Shown here piece after piece: positions 44,954 through 53,510 of a DNA stretch of 64,000 bases. The first letter of the stretch is position 1, and the number at the start of each line of letters is the position of its first letter. Both the position numbers and the translations under genes were made by a program. Source of the stretch: JACJWR01 sp963752505 (lineage in GTDB: Bacteria > Actinomycetota > Actinomycetes > S36-B12 > UBA10799); the NCBI GenBank assembly GCA_963752505.1, contig CAVVYM010000003.1, positions 124,001-188,000 of the forward strand, given 5' to 3'. The notes below the pieces were generated by a model, which saw only the letters and a list, made by a program, of their open reading frames with translations, made no database searches and was not told the DNA's origin.

Positions 44954-45553
44954 CTACTGCGCGGCGGCGGGCGACTCGGCTGCGGTCGGCGACTCAGAAG
45001 CGGTCGCCGACGGGCTTGCGCTGGCCTCCGGGCTTGCGCTGGCCTCCGAACTTCCGATTTCGCGCTTCGACTGGGTCACGACGTCGCGGTAGGGGCCCTC
45101 GCCCGGCACCACGAGGACGGAAACAGTCATTGAGCCGGCATCCCGGAATTCCAGCGTGGTGAGCAGGAACGGCGATGGGGAGTCGGGGACCTCGTCGACA
45201 CTCGCGAAGGCCTCACCATTGAATCCCACCCGCACGGGGAGTTGCGAGGCGATGTCAAGCGGCGAGCCGGTGAGTCCGGCGTCCCCACCGGGGTCGGCAG
45301 AGATGCTCAGCAGTTGGTCGGGTTGGCTGCCATCCTGGACGAGCATGGTTCCGCTGAAGTAGGCAGTTTCGGGGTTCTTGAGGTCACGGACCCACACCAT
45401 GCCTCGCGCCTGCACGTTCCCCGCGTCGCCGCTTGCCACTTCGCCGCCCTGCTGCTGAGCGGTCGTTTGCGCCTGGTACCCGTTCCAGCACCCAGTCAGG
45501 GAGCCCATGAGAACTAGGCCAGTCACGCCAGCAGCAATACCTCGTCGGTGCAC
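44954..45553 (-). CDS. Putative lipoprotein of unknown function
   Basis: A 199-residue exported protein: hydrophobic signal GIAAGVTGLVLMGSLTGC with a lipobox ending at Cys22, a central beta-rich domain of about 130 residues and a low-complexity tail of Ser, Ala, Pro and Glu that includes a perfect 6-residue tandem repeat. The GTG at 45553 has a GGGAGGA ribosome site 5 nt upstream. It is 68 nt downstream of the CxxC membrane protein and may be cotranscribed with it. I do not recognise the family. Confidence 0.7.
   Translation of the reverse strand: MHRRGIAAGVTGLVLMGSLTGCWNGYQAQTTAQQQGGEVASGDAGNVQARGMVWVRDLKNPETAYFSGTMLVQDGSQPDQLLSISADPGGDAGLTGSPLDIASQLPVRVGFNGEAFASVDEVPDSPSPFLLTTLEFRDAGSMTVSVLVVPGEGPYRDVVTQSKREIGSSEASASPEASASPSATASESPTAAESPAAAQ
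45012..45047. repeat. Two perfect 18-bp tandem repeats
   Basis: The unit gggcttgcgctggcctcc occurs twice in direct succession and encodes the repeated EASASP-type linker of the lipoprotein tail. The surrounding sequence contains further degenerate copies. Such a tract can change in length by slippage. Confidence 0.75.
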
Positions 45554-45621
45554 GGTCGTCCTCCCGCTCGCGGCGCGGTGCGCCGGGTGGTTGCGAAGTG
45601 TTGGTCGCAAAGCCTAGCGGG

Positions 45622-46362
45622 TCAAGCGGCGGAAGTAGTTGCCTGTCCAAGTGTCGGCGCCAGCGACGTTGATCCATCCGCGTTTCGGGCCACATCGAGA
45701 ACCACGCCGTCGGGCCCGACGGTGAGCAGTGTGAGACCGGTTGGGCGGAAATCGGCGAACGTGGTCACAGGGGCCAGCAGTGTGGCCGCGCTGGCGGGAG
45801 TTGCGAGCTCCTGGACGCCGGTGGGGTCGGTGCCTTCGCCAGCGACGAGGAATCGGAAGCCGGCCTCTTGGGCCTGCGCGGCGGCGCTGGCGATGCCCGC
45901 GGCGCATTCGGGGCACCCGGCGGTTGGTACCAGGGCAAAGACCGCAGGCCGGATGTCTCGCAGCAGCCGTGGCGATCCGTTGACGGCCACTGCCGCGGAT
46001 GGCATCAGTCCGCCGACCACACCTTCGTCAGCTACGTCGGCTGCGAGCGGGGCGGTCGCCACCGGGGCGTCCACCCGATTCACCGAAGCCAAGAGCAGGG
46101 TGCCCACCATGGCGGATACCGCTGCGACGATGAAGGCGAAGGGGACGACGCGTGACCCGAGGTGGCCGAACCAGGGCAGCCCGTCGCGCCATCTGCCCGG
46201 ATGGTCACCTTGCTCGCCCTGATCCGGGGCGTGCCGACTCTCGCCCCGGGCGGAGAGTTCGCCGTAGTAGCGCCAGCGGTCGGCGTCCAGCGACGAGGCA
46301 TCGTCCGGGATGGCAATCCCGGCGAGGTCGTCTGGTTCCGAGTTGGCGGCCATGTCACGCAT
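45622..46362 (-). CDS. Membrane-anchored protein with extracytoplasmic CPEC motif
   Basis: A 246-residue protein with a hydrophilic cytoplasmic N-terminus (~1-70), one membrane helix (~72-94) and an exported domain holding a CxxC motif, Cys150-Pro-Glu-Cys153, in AVFALVPTAGCPECAAG. That context (strand, then CxxC, then helix, then the strand FRFLVAGEG) resembles a thioredoxin-like fold, so a thiol-disulfide or peroxide-related role at the membrane is possible. It diverges from carD. The start at 46362 is one of two close Met codons. No named family is recognised. Confidence 0.6.
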   Translation of the reverse strand: MRDMAANSEPDDLAGIAIPDDASSLDADRWRYYGELSARGESRHAPDQGEQGDHPGRWRDGLPWFGHLGSRVVPFAFIVAAVSAMVGTLLLASVNRVDAPVATAPLAADVADEGVVGGLMPSAAVAVNGSPRLLRDIRPAVFALVPTAGCPECAAGIASAAAQAQEAGFRFLVAGEGTDPTGVQELATPASAATLLAPVTTFADFRPTGLTLLTVGPDGVVLDVARNADGSTSLAPTLGQATTSAA

Positions 46363-46458
46363 TGTCGCCCCGCAACTTCGATGCCGCCAGTCCCTGGCTC
46401 GCATGAGGGCGTATCCAAGCACGTCTTGCATGGTGATCTGCGTAACACCCCGGCGTGT

Positions 46459-46464
46459 TATTCT
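46459..46464 (+). promoter_or_regulatory. carD -10 element
   Basis: TATTCT lies about 30 nt before the carD ATG, leaving a 5' leader of roughly 23 nt with a GAAAGG ribosome site. No clear -35 element is visible. Unlike many genes here, carD therefore has a leader. Confidence 0.45.
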
Positions 46465-46493
46465 TGTGCAGCCAACGAAAGGGGCCCAAACCG

Positions 46494-46976
46494 ATGACTT
46501 TTTCAGTCGGCGACACCGTCGTTTATCCCCACCATGGGGCCGCGCTCATCGAATCTGTCGAAATGCGCGAGATCGGCGGCCAGGAACGAAAATACCTGGT
46601 CCTTCGGGTGGCGCAGGGTGACCTCACCGTTCGGGTTCCGGCCGACAACGTCGACTTGGTGGGGGTTCGCGACGTGGTGAACCAGGAGGGTCTCGACCGG
46701 GTCTTCGAAGTTCTTCGACAGCCCTACACCGAGGAGCCGACCAACTGGTCGCGTCGGTACAAGGCCAACCTCGAGAAGTTGGCTTCCGGGGACGTGATCA
46801 AGGTCGCCGAGGTTGTGCGAGACCTGTGGCGGCGGGATCAAGACCGAGGCCTGTCGGCGGGCGAGAAGCGCATGCTCTCCAAGGCTCGTCAGATTCTGGT
46901 CAGCGAACTGGCGCTCGCCGAGCACAAGGATGAAGACGAAGCCGAAACGATCCTCGACGAGGTTCTTGCCTCATAG
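46494..46976 (+). CDS. carD: CarD family transcription factor
   Basis: A 160-residue global regulator that binds the RNA polymerase beta subunit and stabilises open complexes at rRNA and other promoters. The N-terminal RNAP-interaction domain MTFSVGDTVVYPHHGAALIE and the helical C-terminal DNA-binding part (LSAGEKRMLSKARQILVSEL) are intact. The ATG at 46494 matches the family start. The order carD-ispD-ispF-cysS-rlmB is conserved in mycobacteria and relatives. Confidence 0.96.
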   Translation: MTFSVGDTVVYPHHGAALIESVEMREIGGQERKYLVLRVAQGDLTVRVPADNVDLVGVRDVVNQEGLDRVFEVLRQPYTEEPTNWSRRYKANLEKLASGDVIKVAEVVRDLWRRDQDRGLSAGEKRMLSKARQILVSELALAEHKDEDEAETILDEVLAS

Positions 46977-47013
46977 CGCGATCCGCTTCGCACCGAACAG
47001 CTGATTCACCGCC

Positions 47014-47715
47014 ATGAAGTGTGCTGCCCTCGTGGCTGCAGGCGGCCTCGGGCTGCGCCTGGGCGCAGGTGAGCCAAAAGGTCTGAGGCGACTCGGAGAC
47101 CTCCCACTTGTGGGCCACGCGGTTCGCCGGATGGCGGCGGTGGCGGCCGTCGACGAGGTTGTCGTGGCAGCACCTCAGACTCACCTCGACGAGGTGGTCG
47201 CCGCGGTTGACGCTGCGGGCGTCTCGTCGAAAGCCACCATCACCGTCATCGCCGGTGGGGTGCTGCGACAGGATTCAGTGCGCTTGATGCTCGGTGCAGT
47301 CGGTGGGGACGTCACACACGTGCTGGTCCATGATGCAGCCCGTTCACTGGCTCCGGCTGGCGTGGGTGACCTGGTGGTACACGCCATGAACCAGGGCAAC
47401 CCCGCAGTGATACCCGTGCTCCCAGTGGTCGACACCGTGGCGCGGGTTGCAGGCGACGAGGTGGTCGGGCACGTGCCGCGAGCCGAACTGGCATTGGTGC
47501 AGACACCGCAAGGGTTCCAGCGCTCTCTCCTGGAGCGAGCGCATCGCGAGTCCCCACCGGACTTCGAGGCCACCGACGATGCATCGCTGGTCATGCGATT
47601 GGGGGAGAAGGTGGTCACCGTAGCCGGGGATCCACGGGCCATGAAGATCACGACGCCGAGCGACTTCGTGGTGGCCCAAGCTTGGTTGGAGGACGAGAGA
47701 TGCAGCTGCCCGTAG
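47014..47715 (+). CDS. ispD: 2-C-methyl-D-erythritol 4-phosphate cytidylyltransferase
   Basis: IspD converts MEP and CTP into CDP-ME in the non-mevalonate isoprenoid pathway. The 233-residue enzyme has the nucleotide loop LVAAGGLGLRLGAGEPKG with the conserved Arg and Lys, VLVHDAARSL and the C-terminal DPRAMKITTPSDF. It overlaps ispF by 16 bp. Confidence 0.94.
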   Translation: MKCAALVAAGGLGLRLGAGEPKGLRRLGDLPLVGHAVRRMAAVAAVDEVVVAAPQTHLDEVVAAVDAAGVSSKATITVIAGGVLRQDSVRLMLGAVGGDVTHVLVHDAARSLAPAGVGDLVVHAMNQGNPAVIPVLPVVDTVARVAGDEVVGHVPRAELALVQTPQGFQRSLLERAHRESPPDFEATDDASLVMRLGEKVVTVAGDPRAMKITTPSDFVVAQAWLEDERCSCP

Positions 47716-48176
47716 TCGGCATAGGCACAGATGTCCACCCTTTCGCCCCGGGACGACGGCTGATGCTGGCATGTCTGGAGTGGCCCGGTGAGGTGGGCCT
47801 CGCCGGTCACAGCGACGCCGATGTGGCGGCGCACGCAATGTGCGACGCGCTCTTCTCTGCCGCTGGTCTGGGGGACTTGGGCAGCAACTTCGGCACCGCG
47901 GAACCCGAATGGTCAGGGGCAAGCGGCGCGGCGCTGGTGACCGAAACCGTGCGCCGCGTTCGGAGCGCAGGGTGGGCGATCGGCAACGTGGCCGTCCAGA
48001 TCATCGGTAACTCCCCGCGAGTCGGGCCCCGGCGGAGTGAAGCGGAAACTGTTCTGGCCCAACTCGTCGGGGCCCCGGTGAGGGTGTCGGCCACCTCAAC
48101 CGATGGTCTGGGATTCACCGGCCGGGGCGAGGGCATCGCCGCGATCGCTACCGCGCTGGTGGTGGCTACGCACTAG
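47700..48176 (+). CDS. ispF: 2-C-methyl-D-erythritol 2,4-cyclodiphosphate synthase
   Basis: IspF cyclises CDP-ME 2-phosphate to MEcPP. The 158-residue enzyme has zinc ligands Asp11 and His13 in GIGTDVHPF, the GHSDADVAAHAMCDALFSAAGLGDLG segment with the third ligand and the C-terminal TSTDGLGFTGRGEGIAAIA. The ATG at 47700 has GGAGG about 7 nt upstream, inside ispD. Its stop codon TAG is also the start of the cysS -10 hexamer. Confidence 0.95.
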   Translation: MQLPVVGIGTDVHPFAPGRRLMLACLEWPGEVGLAGHSDADVAAHAMCDALFSAAGLGDLGSNFGTAEPEWSGASGAALVTETVRRVRSAGWAIGNVAVQIIGNSPRVGPRRSEAETVLAQLVGAPVRVSATSTDGLGFTGRGEGIAAIATALVVATH

Positions 48177-48179
48177 CCT
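48174..48179 (+). promoter_or_regulatory. cysS -10 element overlapping the ispF stop codon
   Basis: TAGCCT begins with the ispF stop TAG and is followed by 7 nt and the GTG of cysS, the leaderless layout. Confidence 0.45.
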
Positions 48180-48186
48180 TAGCACC

Positions 48187-49587
48187 GTGAGCCTGCGCCT
48201 ATACGACACCGCGACCCGCAGTGTGCGGGAGTTCGTTCCGATTCAGCCGGGTCATGCGACCGTCTATGTCTGCGGTGCGACTGTGCAGGGGCCGCCACAC
48301 GTGGGTCATGTTCGCAGCGGGGTGGTTTTCGACGTGCTGGGCCGTTGGCTCCAGGCCAACGGCACCGCGGTGACGATGTGCCGCAACGTCACCGATATCG
48401 ACGACAAGATCCTGGCTAAGTCCATCGAAGAGGAACGCCCCTGGTGGGCGGTGGCAACCGACTATGAGCACGCCTTCGCCGACGCCTACGACGTGCTCGG
48501 CTGCGAGCGGCCGACCGTTGAGCCACGGGCGACCGGGCACATCCCGCAGATCATTGCGCTCATCGAGCGGCTCGTTGCCACCGGGCATGCCTACGCAGCC
48601 GATGGTGATGTCTACTTCGCCGTCCGGTCCTTCGGGCGATACGGGCAGCTCAGCGGTCAGCGAATCGACGAGATGCTGCCCACTGGTGAGGCCGAAACGG
48701 CCTCACCCAAGCGTGATCCGCGCGACTTCGCGCTGTGGAAGTCTGCGAAACCCGGTGAGCCTGCCTGGGACACACCGTGGGGCCCCGGCCGACCCGGCTG
48801 GCACATCGAGTGTTCCGCCATGGCCACGACCTACCTGGGTCCGGAGTTCGACATTCACGGTGGTGGGCTGGATCTCGTCTTCCCCCACCACGAGAACGAG
48901 ATCGCGCAGTCGCAGGGGGCCGGGGACGGATTCGCGAGGTACTGGTTGCACAACGCCTGGGTCACGACTGCCGGCGAGAAGATGAGCAAGTCGCTGGGCA
49001 ACTCGTTGTTCGTGGCGGAGGTGGTGCAGCGTGTGCGCCCGGTGGAGTTGCGGTGGTATCTGGCAAGCGCCCACTACCGCAGCACACTCGAGTTCTCGGA
49101 CGACTCGCTCGCCGAGTCGGCGGCGGGATACCGGCGGCTGGAATCCTTCGTCAAGCGCGCGGTCGAGGTGGTCGGGGAGCCCGAGACGACGCCGGCCGCC
49201 GTGCCGGTCGGGTTCGCAGCCGCGATGGATGACGACCTGAATGTGCCGGCGGCGCTGGCCGTGGCGCACGAATCGGTGACCCTGGGCAACCAGGCCCTGG
49301 CAGACGGCGACGACGTTGCTGTGGCCGCCCGAGCGCGCGAGGTGCGCGCCATGTTGGCGGTGCTCGGAGTCGACCCGCTGGCTTCGCCGTGGGCGGATGC
49401 GGAGTCGCAGGCCGCCGAGCACGCAGCGATCGCGTCGCTGGTGGCCGGCCTGCTGCAGTTGCGCACAGACGCCCGGGCGGCCAAGGACTTCGGGACCGCC
49501 GACGCGATCCGCGACAGCCTCGCCGACGCCGGGATCGTCGTTGAAGATACCCCACGCGGCCCCCGATGGACTTTGGAGCACACCTGA
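48187..49587 (+). CDS. cysS: Cysteinyl-tRNA synthetase
   Basis: A 466-residue class I aminoacyl-tRNA synthetase. The zinc cysteine lies in YVCGATVQG (Cys29), the HIGH motif is HVGH (38-41), HIECSAMATTYLG and FPHHENEIAQSQ contain the other zinc ligands, and KMSKS is in GEKMSKSLGN. The GTG at 48187 is the family start (SLRLYDTATR). The related mycothiol enzyme MshC is shorter and lacks this gene context. It overlaps the rlmB start by 1 base. Confidence 0.96.
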   Translation: MSLRLYDTATRSVREFVPIQPGHATVYVCGATVQGPPHVGHVRSGVVFDVLGRWLQANGTAVTMCRNVTDIDDKILAKSIEEERPWWAVATDYEHAFADAYDVLGCERPTVEPRATGHIPQIIALIERLVATGHAYAADGDVYFAVRSFGRYGQLSGQRIDEMLPTGEAETASPKRDPRDFALWKSAKPGEPAWDTPWGPGRPGWHIECSAMATTYLGPEFDIHGGGLDLVFPHHENEIAQSQGAGDGFARYWLHNAWVTTAGEKMSKSLGNSLFVAEVVQRVRPVELRWYLASAHYRSTLEFSDDSLAESAAGYRRLESFVKRAVEVVGEPETTPAAVPVGFAAAMDDDLNVPAALAVAHESVTLGNQALADGDDVAVAARAREVRAMLAVLGVDPLASPWADAESQAAEHAAIASLVAGLLQLRTDARAAKDFGTADAIRDSLADAGIVVEDTPRGPRWTLEHT

Positions 49588-50558
49588 TGGCAGGCAATTC
49601 GCAGCGTCGGGGAGCTACCCGCAAACCCGGATCCAAGAAGGGTGCTTCGACCGGCTCGGGCGGACAACGGCGCCAAGGTCTGGAAGGCAAGGGACCCACG
49701 CCCAAGGCAGCCGAACGTGTCAGCCACCCCGCATCGAAGCGCGCCCGCGCGGCGGAGAGCGCCGCCGACAACAGCGGACGCGGCAGATCGCCACGTCGCA
49801 GTGCTGTGCCCGAGGACACGGTGGTGGGTCGCAATCCGGTGGTCGAGGCGCTGCGGGCGGCCGTCCCGGCAACGGAGTTGATGGTCGCGGCTGGCATCGA
49901 TGCCGACGATCGGGTGGCCGAAGCAGTCGCGAAGGCCACCGAAGCCGGGGTACCCGTGCAGGAGCGCCCCAAGCGGGACCTGGATCGAGCAGCGGGCGAG
50001 GCGAACCACCAAGGGTTGGTGCTGCGCACCGAGCCCTTCAACTACCTCGAACCTGAGGACCTCTTCGAACGCGCCCTGATGCACTCCGCGCAGCCGGTGG
50101 TCGTTGCGCTGGACGGCATCACCGATCCACACAACCTAGGGGCCATTGCCAGATCCGCGTTGGCCTTCGCCGCAGCCGGGATCATGGTGCCGTCGAGGCG
50201 CTCGGCCGGTGTGACGGCAACGGCGTGGCGTTCTTCCGCGGGCGCCTTTGCCCGGCTGCCCACAGCGCGGGCCACGAATCTTGCCCGGGCAGTCGGCCAA
50301 GCCCAGAGCGCCGGCTTCTTCGTGGTGACCCTCGATGGTGCTGCCGAGCACAGCATCGCTGAAGCGGCCGCGCACTTCGCCGACGTGCCGGTGCTGGTGG
50401 TGGTGGGGTCGGAGGGAAGCGGAGTGAGTCGAATCATCACCGATCGCGCCGACCAGAACGCGCGCATCGAGATGCCCGGCCGGGCCGAGTCGCTCAATGC
50501 ATCCGTCGCGGCCGGTATTGCGCTCTATGCCTTGGCGGCATCCCGCCGAGAGGTGTAG
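49587..50558 (+). CDS. rlmB: 23S rRNA 2'-O-methyltransferase (RlmB/TrmH family)
   Basis: A 323-residue SPOUT methyltransferase. A basic, disordered N-terminus of about 75 residues precedes the substrate-binding domain (VVGRNPVVEALRA) and the knotted catalytic domain with motif 1 DGITDPHNLGAIARSA, motif 2 VVVGSEGSGVSR and motif 3 MPGRAESLNASVAAGI. The ATG overlaps the cysS stop (TGATG). It likely modifies 23S rRNA; the exact nucleotide is inferred from the family. Confidence 0.92.
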   Translation: MAGNSQRRGATRKPGSKKGASTGSGGQRRQGLEGKGPTPKAAERVSHPASKRARAAESAADNSGRGRSPRRSAVPEDTVVGRNPVVEALRAAVPATELMVAAGIDADDRVAEAVAKATEAGVPVQERPKRDLDRAAGEANHQGLVLRTEPFNYLEPEDLFERALMHSAQPVVVALDGITDPHNLGAIARSALAFAAAGIMVPSRRSAGVTATAWRSSAGAFARLPTARATNLARAVGQAQSAGFFVVTLDGAAEHSIAEAAAHFADVPVLVVVGSEGSGVSRIITDRADQNARIEMPGRAESLNASVAAGIALYALAASRREV

Positions 50559-50697
50559 AGGCGCTCGCCGGGAGGCGTGGTTGTGCGCACCAACCGGACT
50601 AACGACGTCCTGAGTCGGGCAGACCGGCGTACGCTGGAAGTAGGTGCGACAGAGAGGTTTTGTCGACGCGTGGTTTCCAACCGGGCGGAGGTGCACC

Positions 50698-53385
50698 ATG
50701 GAAACCGAAGCAGGGGCGCCGCCACACGTGTGGTGCCCGGGGTGCGGCACGGTGATCACACAGCGCGGTGAGGGCATCGCCACCTGCGCGGCATGTGGAG
50801 TTTCGTTCGACGTCAGGTTGGCGGTGCAGGCGAGCGAGCAATGGTGCCGAAAGACGCAACTGGACAGCAGCGTTGCGGTGCTTGACCAGTCGATCGACGA
50901 TATGAACCGGCGCAGGCGCAGTTCACTCGCGCTGGCCGAGGCCGCCGATGCGCGAGCCGGGCAGTTGAGAGGCGAGGCTTTGGCTGTGGCAGTGCGGCTA
51001 CAACCACCCGTGGCCACCGCTGCCGGGACTGCCTCCGACGTACCCGCCGCGATGGCCCCCAGACGATCGACCCATCCGCCGGTCGCGTTCCTGCTTCAAG
51101 GCACCGGGGCGGTGCTCGTCCTGGCTGCGCTGGTGGCGGTGTCCGCGGTGCTGTGGGGTTCGCTGTCCGGGGGCATGCAGGTGGCACTGCTGTCCTCGGC
51201 CGTATTCGTCATCGGAGTTCTCGCAGTACTCACCAGGCGACCTGTGCCGACCACGAGCACCGTACTGGCGGCGCTCACCTTGGCTGCCCTGGTGGTGGTA
51301 CTGGTAGCTGCGCCCTCGTTGATCGACAGTTGGCAGTCGCAGTTGTACGTGGGGGCAGCAGCGGCGGTCTTCACCACCGCGGCCCTCGCGGGTGGATTCG
51401 CCACCCGTGTGCGGCTGTGGTGGTTCGCCGGTATCGCTTCGATCCCGATCACGGTGCTGCTGGCAGTGCTCTCGGTGACTGCCACCTCGCAGCAACTGGC
51501 TGATTCGCGGTGGAACCTCACCCTCATCGTCGCCTTCGTCATGCCCGTCGCGGTTGGGTTGGCCTGGTGGTCGGCCCGGACTGTTGATCGTGACCAAGGC
51601 ACAGCGCGGACTGCGTGGTGGGCAGCCATCGTGACGGTCGTCGTGGGCTGGTTGGTGGCCCTGGCCGCAGTGGCGAGCGTGCTGGTGGTGTTCGCTTTCG
51701 AACCGGCTGTCGACCGGTTGCCGCCCTTGATCGAAATGCTCCTCATCGGCGCGGCCACATTGGCGCTCTGGTATCCCGGAAACGCCACACGCTTGTGGCG
51801 CGGGGGTGCCCTTCGAGTGATCGGTGCCATCTGGGTGGCTGCGGCCGCAAGCACCGCATTCATGGTGAGCCCCCCGTCTGTCATTGCGGCGATCGCGGTC
51901 GGAGCGAGCGCTGCGGCCGTGGTGGGAGTTGGACTCTTTGTCAGCGATCGACTCGGCTCGTGGCGCACGACCGTGCTCGCCGGTGTGGGGACCTTCGCAG
52001 CACTGCTGTGGGTGGCGCAGGCGTGGGCGGCCATCGACAGCCAGATCCAAGCTGTCGTGGTCTCGGAGTTCGAGTGGATGTGGCTCGCGGCCCTTGTGTT
52101 CGGGTTGCTCGTCGCCGTGCTGCTGCTCGCGAAGGGGCTCTGGCAGCGCGTGCCCGCTTTGATTGTGGTGGGCATCCCGGTCGCGGCGAGCGCCTGGTGG
52201 CTGGGCTACGCGACCGGACTCGCGGACCGCTACTCGGGTGACCTCGCCTACCTGCCGGCGGCCTGGATCGAGTTCATGTGGTGGCCGGCTGCCGCCGTGG
52301 CCCTAGCGGTGCTGCTGGTGGCCCGCCGACGCGGGATGTTCGCGAGAGCCTCGATGCCGGGGGCGGTGGTGATCGCCGTGACGCCGTCCTGGATTGCGGC
52401 GCTCGGCTTCGCGCTTGTTCAGGCACCGACGGTCGACGCCGTCACGTTCCGCACCCTCGTCGTGATCTCGATCCTTGCTCTGGTGACAGCTCTGATGCCA
52501 CGCAGCCAGGTAGCGTCCTCCGCGGTGGTGCTGGGAATGGCAGCGCTCATTCCGTGGCTGGTGTGGACGCTGGAGTTCGCGGCTGAGGCACTCGAGCTGC
52601 CGGAGGTCTTGAGCGTGCCAACGGCCGTCATCGCCGCCGTTCTGATCGCCTGGGTGAAGGAGCCTCGAGCGTCGGTCGGACAGTGGTGGCCTGTGGTGCG
52701 ATGGCCACTGCTCGGCGTGGCCGGGGTCGCGGCAGCGTGGGCGATCGCCGATCCACTGCCGGGCGGTGAACCAGTTGCCCAGATTCGGGTGGTTGCGGTG
52801 GTGCTGGCGGCCGTGGTCGTGCTAGCGCTGAACTGGAAGTCGAGTCCTCGGGTAGCGATGGTCGCGGGTTGGGTCGGGTTGGCGGTCGCCTGGGTCAACT
52901 GGCTGGACTGGGTGCCGACTGACGCGCAGTGGGCCTTGGAACTCCGGACGCTTCCGAGTGCCGCCGCCCTCGCCGGTGTGATCGGTCTCTGGGTTCATGC
53001 CCGACGGGCCATGCCGAATTCCCGACCGTTGTCCAGTTGGCTCACCTTCGCACCACCGGTACTTGTTGCCCTCATCCCCACCGCTGTCGCGGCCGTGGTC
53101 GACCTTGCACTCGACGAATCCCTCGTCAGATTCTGGCTGGTGGTGGTGGCTGGCGGTGCATTTGTCGCCGTGGGTGCAATCAGGCGGTTGGCGGGGCTGC
53201 TGGCACCGAGTCTGTTGGCGCTCGTGATCGTGGTGGCGCCGGTGTTGCTCGATGTGATTCAGTCGTTGCCCATCTGGGTGCCGTTGGCGCTGGTGGGTGT
53301 CGCGCTCCTGGGCATCGGGGCTCGCTTCGAGCACGTTCGACGCTCCGGGCACGACCTGGCTGGATGGATAGCCCACCTGCACTAG
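50698..53385 (+). CDS. Large zinc-ribbon polytopic membrane protein of unknown function
   Basis: An 895-residue protein. The N-terminus has a four-cysteine zinc ribbon (WCPGCGTV and CAACGVSFD, residues ~12-37), a short helical region, and from about residue 135 to the end more than twenty hydrophobic segments in close succession without large loops. GGAGG lies 7 nt before the ATG at 50698. No transporter or enzyme motif is visible. Similar zinc-ribbon multi-span proteins occur in other actinobacteria without known function. It stands alone between rlmB and the VOC gene. Confidence 0.75.
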   Translation: METEAGAPPHVWCPGCGTVITQRGEGIATCAACGVSFDVRLAVQASEQWCRKTQLDSSVAVLDQSIDDMNRRRRSSLALAEAADARAGQLRGEALAVAVRLQPPVATAAGTASDVPAAMAPRRSTHPPVAFLLQGTGAVLVLAALVAVSAVLWGSLSGGMQVALLSSAVFVIGVLAVLTRRPVPTTSTVLAALTLAALVVVLVAAPSLIDSWQSQLYVGAAAAVFTTAALAGGFATRVRLWWFAGIASIPITVLLAVLSVTATSQQLADSRWNLTLIVAFVMPVAVGLAWWSARTVDRDQGTARTAWWAAIVTVVVGWLVALAAVASVLVVFAFEPAVDRLPPLIEMLLIGAATLALWYPGNATRLWRGGALRVIGAIWVAAAASTAFMVSPPSVIAAIAVGASAAAVVGVGLFVSDRLGSWRTTVLAGVGTFAALLWVAQAWAAIDSQIQAVVVSEFEWMWLAALVFGLLVAVLLLAKGLWQRVPALIVVGIPVAASAWWLGYATGLADRYSGDLAYLPAAWIEFMWWPAAAVALAVLLVARRRGMFARASMPGAVVIAVTPSWIAALGFALVQAPTVDAVTFRTLVVISILALVTALMPRSQVASSAVVLGMAALIPWLVWTLEFAAEALELPEVLSVPTAVIAAVLIAWVKEPRASVGQWWPVVRWPLLGVAGVAAAWAIADPLPGGEPVAQIRVVAVVLAAVVVLALNWKSSPRVAMVAGWVGLAVAWVNWLDWVPTDAQWALELRTLPSAAALAGVIGLWVHARRAMPNSRPLSSWLTFAPPVLVALIPTAVAAVVDLALDESLVRFWLVVVAGGAFVAVGAIRRLAGLLAPSLLALVIVVAPVLLDVIQSLPIWVPLALVGVALLGIGARFEHVRRSGHDLAGWIAHLH

Positions 53386-53510
53386 TTGCGCCGAAACCGC
53401 CCTATCGTCCGAATGGTGGCGAGGGGATGGACTCTGCGGATCTTGTGGCCGGGTGCCGTGAGGCGTAGTTTGGCAGTCGATCGCGACGAATCACGGTTGG
53501 GAGCAGCACC

